Below are positions 26,136 through 34,670 of a stretch of 64,000 nt of DNA, piece after piece. A model generated the notes under the pieces. That model was not told the origin of the DNA. It worked only from the letters and a program-made list of their open reading frames with translations, and searched no databases. A program made the position numbers and the translations under genes. The stretch is from CALHVX01 sp051027215 (lineage in GTDB: Bacteria > Pseudomonadota > Gammaproteobacteria > Pseudomonadales > Azotimanducaceae). How positions within the stretch are numbered: the stretch's first letter is position 1; every line of letters starts with the position of its first letter. The stretch is from positions 1-64,000 of the forward strand of contig JBPCXR010000229.1 in assembly GCA_051027215.1 (NCBI GenBank), read 5' to 3'.

Positions 26136-26764
26136 TCGGCTGGCTGAGCGGCAACTTTGTCGAAGTTAACGAAGGGACCCTGCTTTTGGATGTCGGGGGC
26201 GTTGGCTATGAGCTCGAAGTAACCAGCGGTGTCCTGGGCACCTTGCTGCACAGTGGGCAACCGAAGAAAGGTCTGCCGCTCGCCCTGTTTACCCACCTGA
26301 TCGTCAGGGAAGATGCGCAGTTGCTCTACGGGTTCGACTCGAAAGCGCAACGTGATCTGTTCCGAGTATTGATTCGGGTTAACGGCGTAGGACCCAAACT
26401 GGCACTGAGTCTGTTGTCAGCACTATCGATCAACGAACTCGCTCACGCGGTGAATCGCCAGGAGACGGCGCCCTTAACGCGCATTTCTGGAGTAGGCAAG
26501 AAGACTGCGGAGCGCTTGTTGGTGGAGTTGAAAGACAAGGTAGATGTTGGTTTGGAAGCCGTGATCCTGCCCCATCAAGCGGCCGAGGTATCAACGGACG
26601 CTGACTCAGCCATCGACGCGCTGTTGTCTTTAGGTTACAAGCCAGCCGAAGCTGCTGGGCTGGTTAGCGCTGTTACGCGCGATCACCCCGAGCAGACGTT
26701 GCCGGCAGAAGAATTGGTACGCCTGGCGTTACGCAGCTATGCACGTCAGAACGCGAGCGGTTAA
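26132..26764 (+). CDS. ruvA: Holliday junction DNA helicase subunit RuvA
   Basis: The junction-binding tetramer that loads RuvB. The 210-residue protein has the OB domain (MIGWLSGNFVEVNEGTLLLDV, then HLIVREDAQLLYGF), a helix-hairpin-helix domain with GVGPKLALSLLSAL and GVGKKTAERLLVELKDK, and a C-terminal UBA-like domain (DAIDALLSLGYKPAEA) that contacts RuvB. Length equals the E. coli protein within a few residues. I choose the ATG at 26132, which overlaps the ruvC stop; another start eight codons upstream would add residues absent from the family. Confidence 0.96.
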   Translation: MIGWLSGNFVEVNEGTLLLDVGGVGYELEVTSGVLGTLLHSGQPKKGLPLALFTHLIVREDAQLLYGFDSKAQRDLFRVLIRVNGVGPKLALSLLSALSINELAHAVNRQETAPLTRISGVGKKTAERLLVELKDKVDVGLEAVILPHQAAEVSTDADSAIDALLSLGYKPAEAAGLVSAVTRDHPEQTLPAEELVRLALRSYARQNASG

Positions 26765-26767
26765 CCC

Positions 26768-27817
26768 ATGAGCATTGAACCGGATCGTTTGATTTCTGCA
26801 GTCTCCAACGATGTCGAACAACGCTTAGATCGCGCGCTTCGGCCCGAGACCCTGGCAGAATATGTTGGCCAGAGCGCCGTCAAAGAACAGCTTGGCATCT
26901 TTGTTGAAGCCGCGCGCAAACGCCAAGAGTCGCTGGACCACACTCTGGTGTTTGGCCCGCCAGGGCTAGGTAAGACAACGCTGGCGCACATCATTGCCTA
27001 TGAAATGGGTACCACCTTGAAAGCCACCAGCGGTCCGGTACTGGAGCGCCCGGGAGATTTGGCGGCGTTGCTGACCAATTTGGAGCCAGGTGATGTTCTG
27101 TTTGTAGACGAAATACACCGACTCAGCCCGGTAGTTGAAGAGATCCTCTATCCTGCAATGGAGGACTTCAAGATCGACATCCTGATCGGAGAAGGGCCAG
27201 CGGCGCGTTCGCTAAAGCTCGACTTGCCGCCATTCACCCTGGTGGGGGCCACAACTCGAGCAGGACTCTTGACGTCGCCTTTGCGCGATCGCTTCGGCAT
27301 CGTGCAACGATTGGAATTTTATCGGGTCGAAGAGCTGGCGCAGATTGTCGAGCGATCGGCACACAAATTGTCTTTGTCCATAGAGGTTGCCGGAGCAGCA
27401 GAGATTGCCCAGCGTTCACGCGGCACGCCGCGGATCGCCAACCGGTTACTGCGACGGGTGCGCGACTATGCTGAGGTAAAATCAGACGGTGTGGTAACCA
27501 TTGCCGTCGCTGATGCAGCATTAACTATGCTGAATGTCGACAAACAGGGGTTCGATACCATGGATCGCAGAGTACTGACGACCATCATCGATAAGTTTAG
27601 CGGTGGACCAGTGGGTCTCGATTCACTGGCAGCGGCAATCAGCGAAGAGCGGCATACCATCGAGGACGTGATCGAACCCTATTTAATACAGCAGGGCTAC
27701 TTAATGCGCACGCCGCGCGGTCGAGTAGCGACTGAAAAAACCTATCTGCATTTTGGTGTGCAGGTTCCGGCATCGTTTAGCAGCGCCGCGCAGCAACCGC
27801 CACTGTCGCTGGAATAG
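26768..27817 (+). CDS. ruvB: Holliday junction DNA helicase subunit RuvB
   Basis: The AAA+ motor (349 residues) that drives branch migration. RPETLAEYVGQ opens the ATPase, with Walker A FGPPGLGKTTLA, Walker B VLFVDEIHRL, sensor ATTRAGLLTSPLRDRFGI with the Arg finger region, and sensor 2 GTPRIANRLLRRVRD. A winged-helix end finishes in GYLMRTPRGR. It begins three bases after ruvA. In E. coli ruvAB is under LexA control; no LexA box was seen upstream of this ruvC-ruvA-ruvB set. Confidence 0.97.
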   Translation: MSIEPDRLISAVSNDVEQRLDRALRPETLAEYVGQSAVKEQLGIFVEAARKRQESLDHTLVFGPPGLGKTTLAHIIAYEMGTTLKATSGPVLERPGDLAALLTNLEPGDVLFVDEIHRLSPVVEEILYPAMEDFKIDILIGEGPAARSLKLDLPPFTLVGATTRAGLLTSPLRDRFGIVQRLEFYRVEELAQIVERSAHKLSLSIEVAGAAEIAQRSRGTPRIANRLLRRVRDYAEVKSDGVVTIAVADAALTMLNVDKQGFDTMDRRVLTTIIDKFSGGPVGLDSLAAAISEERHTIEDVIEPYLIQQGYLMRTPRGRVATEKTYLHFGVQVPASFSSAAQQPPLSLE

Positions 27818-27882
27818 CCGCACAACCCTCATCGGTCAGGTGATTGCCACAGCAGTCGCAGGCCTGCCTAAGGAGAGCCCCT

Positions 27883-28566
27883 TTGTCCGAGCAACTCTCG
27901 GTCTTCGAACTGGTCAGCAACGCGAGTCTGTTAGTGCAGGTGGTCATGGGACTGCTGGCGCTGGCGTCAGTTGTGTCTTGGATGATGATCTTTCAGCGCT
28001 GGTTTTACCTGCGCCGAGTTGCTGCGCAACTGGAAGATTTTGAAGGGCACTTTTGGTCTGGAATCGATCTACGACAGCTCTATGGCGAACTTGCCAATAG
28101 TGACGATTTGACGGGAATCGAATCGGTGTTTGTGGCGGGATTCAAAGAGTATACGCGCATGTCGGAGCAATCTGACGCCGACGCTGACTCAATAATGCAA
28201 GGTGTTCAGCGAGCTATGCGTATCACGGTGACGCGCGAAGAAGAAAAGCTCGAAACCCATTTGGCGTTTTTAGCGACCGTTGGTTCAACCAGTCCGTATG
28301 TCGGTTTGTTTGGGACGGTGTGGGGCATTATGAATTCCTTCCGTAGCCTTGCGAACATGACTCAGGCAACGCTGGCCTCGGTAGCGCCAGGGATTTCCGA
28401 AGCGCTGATTGCTACCGCCATGGGTTTGTTCGCCGCTATACCAGCGGTCATTGGCTACAACCGCTTCTCCGCCCGAGTAGAGTCGCTCATGACTCGCTAC
28501 GAGGCGTTCACGGAAGAGTTGACCAGCATTCTCTACCGCGCAGCACATACCCGGCCCAGTAAGTAG
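27883..28566 (+). CDS. tolQ: Tol-Pal system proton channel subunit TolQ
   Basis: An inner-membrane subunit of the Tol motor (227 residues; E. coli 230). Three spans are visible: one near the N-terminus (LLVQVVMGLLALASVVSWMM) and two in the C-terminal half. ATVGSTSPYVGLFGTVWGIMNSF is the conserved ExbB/TolQ channel region. The start is TTG at 27883, chosen because a textbook AAGGAG site lies 7 bases before it; a TTG 13 codons upstream has none. It couples the proton gradient to TolA movement during division. The ybgC gene, which normally precedes tolQ, is not between ruvB and here. Confidence 0.95.
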   Translation: MSEQLSVFELVSNASLLVQVVMGLLALASVVSWMMIFQRWFYLRRVAAQLEDFEGHFWSGIDLRQLYGELANSDDLTGIESVFVAGFKEYTRMSEQSDADADSIMQGVQRAMRITVTREEEKLETHLAFLATVGSTSPYVGLFGTVWGIMNSFRSLANMTQATLASVAPGISEALIATAMGLFAAIPAVIGYNRFSARVESLMTRYEAFTEELTSILYRAAHTRPSK

Positions 28567-28579
28567 CAGGAGTCGAGCC

Positions 28580-29017
28580 ATGGCCACCCGGCGTAAACCC
28601 ATGTCTGAGATCAACGTCGTGCCCTATATCGACGTGATGCTGGTGCTGTTGGTAATTTTCATGGCAACAGCGCCGCTGTTGACTCAAGGTGTCAATGTCG
28701 ATTTGCCCAACGCGCCTTCCGAGCCGATCGAAGATCAAGCCGAAGATCCGCTGGTGGTCTCCATTCGGGCAGATGGCGCGATCTTTGTGAATCTTGGAAT
28801 TCAAAATGCGGATGACGAAGGGACACGAGTCACGGTCTATTCGCTGGAAGATCAAGCCGGCAAGATTATCGGCGCCCGCCCTGAGATCGCGGTCTACGTC
28901 AAAGCTGACCAAACTCTAGAGTATGGCCAGGTGATTACCGTCATGACCGTACTACAAAAGGCTGGGGCTGAGAGCGTCGGGCTAATTACCGATCCACCGG
29001 AGCTGCCGGGGGCTTAA
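28580..29017 (+). CDS. tolR: Tol-Pal system proton channel subunit TolR
   Basis: A 145-residue ExbD/TolR protein with a single membrane span following the basic N-terminus KPMSEINVVPYIDVMLVLLV. The Asp in PYIDVML is the proton-carrying residue of the family. The periplasmic domain (about 45-145) has the usual SIRADGAIFVN and VKADQTLEYGQVITVMTVLQKAGAESVGL pattern. It works with TolQ to energise TolA. It starts 13 bases after tolQ with a GGAG site. Confidence 0.95.
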   Translation: MATRRKPMSEINVVPYIDVMLVLLVIFMATAPLLTQGVNVDLPNAPSEPIEDQAEDPLVVSIRADGAIFVNLGIQNADDEGTRVTVYSLEDQAGKIIGARPEIAVYVKADQTLEYGQVITVMTVLQKAGAESVGLITDPPELPGA

Positions 29018-29036
29018 CAGCCACCGCTGACTCAAA

Positions 29037-29774
29037 GTGATTTACGCACTCAGGTATTACTCCGGTCCACTGCTGCTGGCGCTCGCTATTCACGCTTTGG
29101 CGGCGGCCGCGTTGCTGCGGGGATTCAACCCGACTGTGACCGAAACGCGCATCGTCAAGCCTCAGATCGTGAAGTCCGAGTTGATCGTGTTGGAGGCAAA
29201 AGCCAAGCCAACGCCACCGCCGAAACAAAAACCAAAACCCATGCTCAACAAACCGGTGCCGCTGGATGCCAAGCCCAAGCCGGTTGCCAAGCCCAAACCG
29301 GCGCCGGTGCCGCAGACTAAGCCCAAGCCGGATCCCCTGAAGGCAGAGCAGGAAGCGCAGAAAAAGCGCGAGACCGAGCGGCAAAAACGTCTAGATGAGC
29401 TAGCCAACCAACAATTCTTGGAGGCGCTGGAGTCGGAGGCTTCTGATCTGGATGCGGTTATTACCGATAAGGCGGACGATGTTGCCGCGCAATCTTTTCG
29501 CATGGGCATCTACCAAGCCATTGTGGGTAACTGGTCGCGCCCACCCAGCGCCCGGCGCGGGATGGAGGCGCGCCTGTTGGTCGAGCTAGTGCCAACGGGA
29601 GATATTGTCAGTGTCACGGTGGTCCAGAGCAGCGGTAACGCGGCCTTCGATCGCTCTGCTGAAGGCGCGGTAAATAAGGCCCGCCGCTTCGAGGTGCCGA
29701 AAGAGTCGGCCCTGTTCGAACGTTACTTTCGAAAATTCACGCTGTTGTTCAAACCGGAGGATTTATTACGGTGA
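29037..29774 (+). CDS. tolA: Tol-Pal system protein TolA
   Basis: The envelope-spanning linker of the Tol machine, 245 residues. One membrane span near the N-terminus (about 8-25) is followed by a Pro/Lys-rich rod (repeated PKPKP and KPxPxP units, about 55-105). A charged helix comes next, then the C-terminal TolA domain (about 155-245, including IVGNWSRPPSARRG and VELVPTGDIVSVTVVQSSGN) that binds TolB and Pal. E. coli TolA is much longer (421) with an Ala-rich helix; this short proline-rich version is like those of Pseudomonas relatives. The start is GTG and its stop overlaps tolB. Confidence 0.93.
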   Translation: MIYALRYYSGPLLLALAIHALAAAALLRGFNPTVTETRIVKPQIVKSELIVLEAKAKPTPPPKQKPKPMLNKPVPLDAKPKPVAKPKPAPVPQTKPKPDPLKAEQEAQKKRETERQKRLDELANQQFLEALESEASDLDAVITDKADDVAAQSFRMGIYQAIVGNWSRPPSARRGMEARLLVELVPTGDIVSVTVVQSSGNAAFDRSAEGAVNKARRFEVPKESALFERYFRKFTLLFKPEDLLR

Positions 29775-31132
29775 AGCGTTTACATCTATTGCGCGGGAGT
29801 GCTTTGTTAGCCTGCTCGCTAAAGCTTTTGTTGCTGGGTCTGCTCGCTGTTGCCGGGTTCGCCCAGAGCGCGGAAACTCTAGACACCATCATTATCGACA
29901 AGGGTTACGACAAGCAGACCAAGATCGCGATTGTGCCCTTTGTCCAGGGCTCTGACCTGGGCGGCGCAGCACAGCTATCGGATATCGTTGCCGATGATCT
30001 CGCCCGCAGCGGTCAATTCGCACCGCTGGAGCGATCGAACATGCTGTCTTTTCCAACTCGTCGTGATCAGGTGTTTTTTCGCGATTGGCGCATCCTAGGT
30101 GTCGAGTATTTGGTGATTGGACGTGGTGCGCGCACCGTTGATGGCCGCTATGCGGTGAGCTATCAGCTGTTTGACGTGAGCAATGAACGGGAGCTGCTTA
30201 CCGCAGACCTCGCTGCAGGTCCCGAGGGCTGGCGCGACATTGCTCACAAGGTCGCCGATGACGTGTACGAGAAAATCACCGGAATTCAAGGGGCGTTTTC
30301 TACCAAGATTCTCTACGTGTTGGCAAAGAACGCTGGCAAGCCCACGGCCACCTATAGCCTCGAAATCGCTGATGCCGATGGTGCTCGGGCTAGCACCCTG
30401 TTCCGCTCTAACGAACCGATCCTGTCGGCCAGCTGGGCACCCGATGGTCAGCGGGTCGCCTATGCTTCGTTCGAGACTGGGCGCTCCAGCATCATTTTGC
30501 AGGATCTTGTTACGGGCAAGCGCGAGCAGCTCACAAACTTCAAGGGTATCAACAGCTCGCCCGTGTTTTCGCCGGATGGGCAGCAGCTGGCCATGGTGCT
30601 GTCAAAAGACGGTAATCCGGAGATCTACGTGATGAATCTGGCGGATCGACGTTTGCGGCGCTTGACCCAGCACCCGTCGATCGATACAGAGCCCAGTTGG
30701 ACCCCGGATGGTGAGCACCTGATCTTCACCTCGGATCGGGGTAGTCAGCCACAAATCTATCAGCTGGAGATGTCCAGCAACTTCGTCGAGCGGCTAACCT
30801 ATGAAGGCAACTACAACGCTAGAGCACGAATGTTGGCTGACGGTGAGCACATGATTCTGGTGCATCGGGCTGCTGGTGTGTTTCACATCGCCTGGCTCGA
30901 CATACCCAGAGACGATCTGCGGGTCCTCACCTCCACGTCTTTGGATGAATCGCCTTCTGTGGCACCCAATGGGGCCATGTTGATCTATGCGACCCAGTCG
31001 GCGGGAAAAGGCATTCTCGCAGTGGTCTCGGTAGACGGTCGGGTCAAATACCGGCTGCCATCCGAGGCGGGTGACGTTCGCGAACCGGCTTGGTCACCCT
31101 ACTTACGCTCCAATGTGAGCTCGAGCCGCTAG
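29771..31132 (+). CDS. tolB: Tol-Pal system periplasmic beta-propeller TolB
   Basis: A 453-residue periplasmic protein with a signal peptide (about 1-34, ending QSAE). An N-terminal alpha/beta domain with IAIVPFVQG is followed by a six-bladed propeller whose blades repeat the 'SP/PDG..L' pattern: APDGQRVAYAS, SPDGQQLAMVLS, TPDGEHLIFTS. It binds Pal and the C-terminus of TolA. The start is GTG overlapping the tolA stop (GTGA), so translation is coupled. Confidence 0.95.
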   Translation: MKRLHLLRGSALLACSLKLLLLGLLAVAGFAQSAETLDTIIIDKGYDKQTKIAIVPFVQGSDLGGAAQLSDIVADDLARSGQFAPLERSNMLSFPTRRDQVFFRDWRILGVEYLVIGRGARTVDGRYAVSYQLFDVSNERELLTADLAAGPEGWRDIAHKVADDVYEKITGIQGAFSTKILYVLAKNAGKPTATYSLEIADADGARASTLFRSNEPILSASWAPDGQRVAYASFETGRSSIILQDLVTGKREQLTNFKGINSSPVFSPDGQQLAMVLSKDGNPEIYVMNLADRRLRRLTQHPSIDTEPSWTPDGEHLIFTSDRGSQPQIYQLEMSSNFVERLTYEGNYNARARMLADGEHMILVHRAAGVFHIAWLDIPRDDLRVLTSTSLDESPSVAPNGAMLIYATQSAGKGILAVVSVDGRVKYRLPSEAGDVREPAWSPYLRSNVSSSR

Positions 31133-31157
31133 CTTGTGTTGGAGCCAATCCAAAACG

Positions 31158-31176
31158 GTTGTCACGCACTGACAAC
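31158..31176. repeat. Short inverted repeat between tolB and pal
   Basis: A perfect 7-bp inverted repeat, GTTGTCA/TGACAAC, with a five-base CGCAC loop, 26 bases after the tolB stop and about 150 bases before pal. There is no T tract, so it is not an intrinsic terminator. It could be a regulator site for a separate pal promoter or an mRNA hairpin. Confidence 0.45.
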
Positions 31177-31327
31177 AAATCACGTAGAATTCGCGCGGAT
31201 CGGATTCTGCATCAACAGTGAACCGGAGGCGTCGCCATACTGTCGGCGTCAGACCATGGAGATGGTTCGAGGTGAGAATGGCCATTGGCCAGACGATAGA
31301 CTCGCGCCGTCCTAAAGGAGACCCTTA

Positions 31328-31867
31328 ATGACCAATCAGTGGATTCGAGGCACTTTGTCAGCATTGCTATTGCTGCTGGTAGCCGCAGGTTGTGCCTCAT
31401 CTGGTACGAAAGAAACTTTGCCACCCGCGCCCCCACCGGACGCCGCGCCTGATACGCCGCCGCCCGTTGATACAACGCCGGAACCGGCAGCCGCATTTGA
31501 TCCAAACGGCAACCCGTATATTCCTGGCACAACCCGGCTTCTGCCCCGTACGTTTTATTTTGAATACGATCGGAGCGTGCTGAGCCCCGATGACCTGGCG
31601 GTATTGGAAATGCACGCCACGGTACTCCGTAACAACCGAGCTCGAACCATCGTCATCGAAGGTCACTGTGATGAGCGCGGTACGCGGGAATACAACCTGG
31701 CGCTAGGCGAGCGACGGGCGAACTCTGTACGCAGCTTTCTGCGCAGCGCTGGTGTTACCGATCAGCAGATGGAGAGCGTGAGCTACGGTGAGGAGCGACC
31801 CGAAGATCCAGGTCATTCCGATGCTGCCTGGAGCCGCAATCGACGTGGCGTGCTGGTCTATCGATAG
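31328..31867 (+). CDS. pal: Peptidoglycan-associated lipoprotein Pal
   Basis: An outer-membrane lipoprotein of 179 residues. The lipobox is LLVAAGC with Cys22 as the lipidated residue and Ala next, so sorting to the outer membrane is expected. A Pro/Asp-rich linker (about 28-60) precedes the OmpA-like domain (about 70-179) with FYFEYDRSVLSPDDLAVLE and the diaminopimelate-binding stretch IEGHCDERGTREYNLALGERRA. It anchors the outer membrane to peptidoglycan and binds TolB. An AAAGGAG site precedes the ATG. Confidence 0.97.
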   Translation: MTNQWIRGTLSALLLLLVAAGCASSGTKETLPPAPPPDAAPDTPPPVDTTPEPAAAFDPNGNPYIPGTTRLLPRTFYFEYDRSVLSPDDLAVLEMHATVLRNNRARTIVIEGHCDERGTREYNLALGERRANSVRSFLRSAGVTDQQMESVSYGEERPEDPGHSDAAWSRNRRGVLVYR

Positions 31868-31903
31868 CCATCGATAGCCGAGCTGAGACGCGAAGAGGCT
31901 GAT

Positions 31904-32737
31904 ATGAATCGTTTAGCATTTCGTTGTTTGTGCTCCTCACAACGTGCTGGCCGCAGTCTGTGCCGGCTACGTGGGCCCGTCTATGCGCTTGTTGCTGTGC
32001 TGCTGTTCAGTTCGGTTCCTGCCCTGGCGGCGGCCGTGCCTGTGGAGGAGTCCACGGCGAGTGGCCGCGGTGGTAGCGCACAGTTGTCTGAGCTGTTCTA
32101 TCAGTTGCAGGTCATGCAGCAGGAAGTGCAGACCCTACGTGGCATTGTCGAGGAACAAAGTCATCTGCTGCAGCGCTTGCAGAAAGACCAGAAAGAGCAG
32201 TACATCGATCTGGATGGTCGTCTCGCGGCGCTGAGCCGCGGCGCCCCAGTGGGTGGATCTGCTGGCGCAAGCCAACCCGCCAATGCCGGCGCAGCTGCGG
32301 CTGGTGCAGTTGCTGGAGCTCGTCCAGGCGGCACAGCAGCAAGCCAGCCAGCGGCCGCTGCTAGCGGCGAGCAAGCTGACTACAACAACGCATTAAAACT
32401 GCTGCGGGAGCGTCAGTACGATGACGCGCTACGCGGTTTCAACCGGCTGCTATCTGACTATCCAGGTGGGCAATACACCGGCAACTCGTTGTATTGGCTG
32501 GGTGAGCTGTACTTGGTGAAAGACCAGAGCGAACGCGCCCGAGCGCAGTTTGTGCAAGTCATCGACCTGTATAGCGATCATCCTAAGGTTCCAGATGCGC
32601 TCTACAAGCTCGGGGTGACCTATCACCGTCTCGGCGACAAGCATCAAGCGCTGGAATATCTAAACCGCGTGCGTGGCCAATACCCGAGCCACAGCGCAGC
32701 CAAGCTGGCCGCCGACTATGCGCGGGAAATGCAGTAG
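31904..32737 (+). CDS. cpoB: Cell division coordinator CpoB (YbgF)
   Basis: A 277-residue periplasmic protein with a long signal peptide (to about residue 43). A coiled-coil trimerisation region (about 57-105, many Leu and Gln) is followed by a Gly/Ala-rich linker and three TPR repeats (about 150-275) beginning YNNALKLLRERQYDDALRGFNRLL. It links Tol energy use with PBP1B activity at the septum. It follows pal, the standard order for the tol cluster. Confidence 0.94.
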   Translation: MNRLAFRCLCSSQRAGRSLCRLRGPVYALVAVLLFSSVPALAAAVPVEESTASGRGGSAQLSELFYQLQVMQQEVQTLRGIVEEQSHLLQRLQKDQKEQYIDLDGRLAALSRGAPVGGSAGASQPANAGAAAAGAVAGARPGGTAASQPAAAASGEQADYNNALKLLRERQYDDALRGFNRLLSDYPGGQYTGNSLYWLGELYLVKDQSERARAQFVQVIDLYSDHPKVPDALYKLGVTYHRLGDKHQALEYLNRVRGQYPSHSAAKLAADYAREMQ

Positions 32738-32743
32738 GGCTCA

Positions 32744-33436
32744 GTGGTGGCGAGCGCAGCTACATCCGCTGGGCGTGAGAGAGCGCTAGCGCAGCTATCG
32801 CTACGCATCACCGAGATCTTTGTCTCGATTCAAGGAGAAGCGCGAGCCGCCGGTTATCCGACGACTTTCATTCGCCTCACTGGATGTCCATTGCGCTGCC
32901 AGTATTGCGATACGGCCTATGCGTTTAGCGGTGGTGAGGTGCACAGCGGCAGCGACATCCTGGACCGGGTCGCTGACTTGGGGGTAGCTCAGGTTACCGT
33001 CACGGGTGGCGAGCCGCTGGCACAGGCTGACGTCTTACCGCTCATGAGTGCACTCTGCGATGCGGGCTACGTTGTCTCTTTAGAAACTAGTGGCGCGCTC
33101 GCGGTCAACGCAGTTGACCCGAGAGTGAGTAAGGTAGTGGACCTAAAGACCCCCGGATCTGGGGAGCTGGCGCGCAACTTCTGGTCAAACTTGGATCATT
33201 GTGGGGCCCATGACCAAATCAAGTTTGTGCTCTGTGATCGTCAGGACTACGAGTGGGCCAAACTCAAGTGTGATGAGTTGCGGCTAGCCGAGCGAGTGGG
33301 CGAAGTGTGGTTTTCTCCCAGCGCCGAACAGCTAGCGGCCGCTGACCTGGCGGAATGGATGATTGCGGATCGGATCGATGCGCGTTTGCAGGTGCAGCTG
33401 CATAAAACACTTTGGGGCAATGAACCCGGTCGCTGA
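32744..33436 (+). CDS. queE: 7-carboxy-7-deazaguanine synthase QueE
   Basis: A radical-SAM enzyme (230 residues) of queuosine synthesis. The iron-sulfur motif CPLRCQYCD (Cx3Cx2C) is near residue 46, followed by VTVTGGEPLAQADVLPLM. The conserved ETSGAL and VDLKTPGSGE segments complete the fold. It rearranges 6-carboxytetrahydropterin to 7-carboxy-7-deazaguanine. The start is one of two consecutive GTG codons. It is followed by queC, and both feed the modified base of GUN tRNAs. Confidence 0.95.
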   Translation: MVASAATSAGRERALAQLSLRITEIFVSIQGEARAAGYPTTFIRLTGCPLRCQYCDTAYAFSGGEVHSGSDILDRVADLGVAQVTVTGGEPLAQADVLPLMSALCDAGYVVSLETSGALAVNAVDPRVSKVVDLKTPGSGELARNFWSNLDHCGAHDQIKFVLCDRQDYEWAKLKCDELRLAERVGEVWFSPSAEQLAAADLAEWMIADRIDARLQVQLHKTLWGNEPGR

Positions 33437-33467
33437 GCGGCGGGATTTACTGTAACGATAATCGCCC

Positions 33468-34172
33468 ATGAGTGATCAACAGCGCGCAGTCGTTTTAGTT
33501 TCTGGGGGTCTCGACTCCGCGACGACCTTGGCGCTTGCTCGCCGCGATGGCTATCTGTGCTATGCGATCTCCTTCGACTACGGTCAGCGGCATCGGGTTG
33601 AGCTCGAAGCTGCACGAACGGTTGCTGCGAGTCAGGGTGTTGTTGAGCATCGTATAGTCCCGATCGATTTGTCTGCCTTTGGTGGCTCGGCATTAACCGA
33701 TATGAGTATCGATGTGCCGGAATCCAGCGCTAGCGGCCCAGGCGCGGCTGAAGCTATTCCAATCACCTACGTGCCAGCGCGTAACACGGTGTTTCTGGCG
33801 CTGGCGCTAGCTTGGGCAGAAGTGCTTGATGCGCGTCATTTATTCATTGGTGCGAACGCCGTAGATTACTCGGGTTACCCGGACTGTCGTCCTGAATTTC
33901 TAGCAGCGTTCCAGGATCTGGCCAATCTCGCGACCCGGATTGGAGTGGAGGAGGGTGGCATGCGCGTCCACGCACCGCTGGTGAACTGGACCAAGGCGCA
34001 AATCATTGCCGCCGGAGGCCGGCTCGGGGTGGACTACGGGCAAACGATTTCCTGCTATCAACCCAGCGTTCAGGGTGAAGCTTGCGGCCGCTGCGATAGC
34101 TGTGCGCTGCGTCGGCGCGGCTTTGCTGAAGCTGGCGTTGCCGACCCAACTCGTTATCTCGGGCAGCGCTAG
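33468..34172 (+). CDS. queC: 7-cyano-7-deazaguanine synthase QueC
   Basis: An ATP-dependent nitrile-forming enzyme (234 residues) that converts 7-carboxy-7-deazaguanine to preQ0. The PP-loop is VLVSGGLDSATTLALA, followed by SFDYGQRHRVEL. The zinc site is CGRCDSCALRRRGF near the C-terminus with an upstream cysteine in ISCYQPS. It lies between queE and the tRNA-Lys gene, as in Pseudomonas. Confidence 0.96.
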   Translation: MSDQQRAVVLVSGGLDSATTLALARRDGYLCYAISFDYGQRHRVELEAARTVAASQGVVEHRIVPIDLSAFGGSALTDMSIDVPESSASGPGAAEAIPITYVPARNTVFLALALAWAEVLDARHLFIGANAVDYSGYPDCRPEFLAAFQDLANLATRIGVEEGGMRVHAPLVNWTKAQIIAAGGRLGVDYGQTISCYQPSVQGEACGRCDSCALRRRGFAEAGVADPTRYLGQR

Positions 34173-34206
34173 CCAGATTCCCCGTGCAAGCGGACTAGAA
34201 TCGGGC

Positions 34207-34235
34207 TTGAGCTGCTGCCTGTGGATGCATACAAT
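34207..34235 (+). promoter_or_regulatory. Sigma-70 promoter for the tRNA-Lys gene
   Basis: A -35 TTGAGC (34207-34212) and -10 TACAAT (34230-34235) are separated by exactly 17 bases. A GC-rich stretch follows, as in the stringent promoters of stable RNA genes. Transcription would begin about 45 bases before the tRNA. Confidence 0.75.
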
Positions 34236-34287
34236 TCGCGCTCTTTTTTGCCCGCCCTATCTACCGGTGGCGGGATTCGTTTGAAAT

Positions 34288-34363
34288 GGGTCGTTAGCTC
34301 AGCTGGTAGAGCACCGGGCTTTTAACCTGTAGGTCCTGGGTTCGAGTCCCAGACGACCCACCA
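34288..34363 (+). tRNA. tRNA-Lys (anticodon UUU)
   Basis: A complete 76-base tRNA with the CCA end encoded. The acceptor GGGTCGT pairs with ACGACCC. The D arm GCTC/GAGC, the anticodon loop CTTTTAA (anticodon TTT at 34321-34323), and the T arm CTGGG/CCCAG with TTCGAGT are all in place. In the anticodon stem one pair is C-T (34314/34330) and one is G-T (34316/34328), which is unusual but leaves three G-C pairs. It is a known island insertion site in Pseudomonas. No phage-like integrase was found next to it. Confidence 0.97.
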
Positions 34364-34370
34364 TTTCTCG

Positions 34371-34402
34371 AAGGTGCAACCCGGATACATGGGTTGCACT
34401 TT
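34371..34402 (+). terminator. Bidirectional-looking hairpin terminator after tRNA-Lys
   Basis: A 9-bp perfect stem GTGCAACCC/GGGTTGCAC (34374-34382 and 34391-34399) with an eight-base loop, extended by a G-T and two A-T pairs, ends in TTT on the plus strand. It can stop the tRNA transcript. On the other strand it lies immediately after the stop of the small minus-strand gene, though without a good U tract there. Confidence 0.65.
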
Positions 34403-34670
34403 ACTCCGAACCCTCATCTTCCCCTTCCGTAGCTGGTGCATCGGGCTTTTGTTCCAATGCGGCCCAATAGTGGCCGGCGCTGTCGCGATGGTAAGCGACG
34501 CCAAAGGCGGCGAGGCGTGCGGGCAGCTCTGCTTTGCTGCATTCGAATAGCCGTTTGAGCTCCTCGGTATCCCGAATTGGTGGTGAGGTGCGGGGCCGAC
34601 CGCGCTGCCGGTGTAACGGTCGCTGTAGCTTCGGCACACCGTCGCTGGGGGTGGGAGGTCGCTTCGACAA
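34401..34670 (-). CDS. Small protein of unknown function, apparently SOS-controlled
   Basis: An 89-residue frame with no family I recognise. Residues 1-33 are basic and Pro/Arg-rich (QRPLHRQRGRPRTS). Residues about 34-70 look folded (DTEELKRLFECSKAELPARL, then FGVAYHRDSAGHYWAALE), and the tail is acidic. It starts at a TTG with an AGGA site about 9 bases upstream; no ATG or GTG exists in this frame between the LexA box and there. Nothing else on either strand could be served by the LexA box at 34761-34780, since the plus-strand side faces the 3' end of a convergent gene. It looks like a short DNA-binding or inhibitor-type protein, but that is only from its composition. Confidence 0.6.
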   Translation of the reverse strand: MSKRPPTPSDGVPKLQRPLHRQRGRPRTSPPIRDTEELKRLFECSKAELPARLAAFGVAYHRDSAGHYWAALEQKPDAPATEGEDEGSE

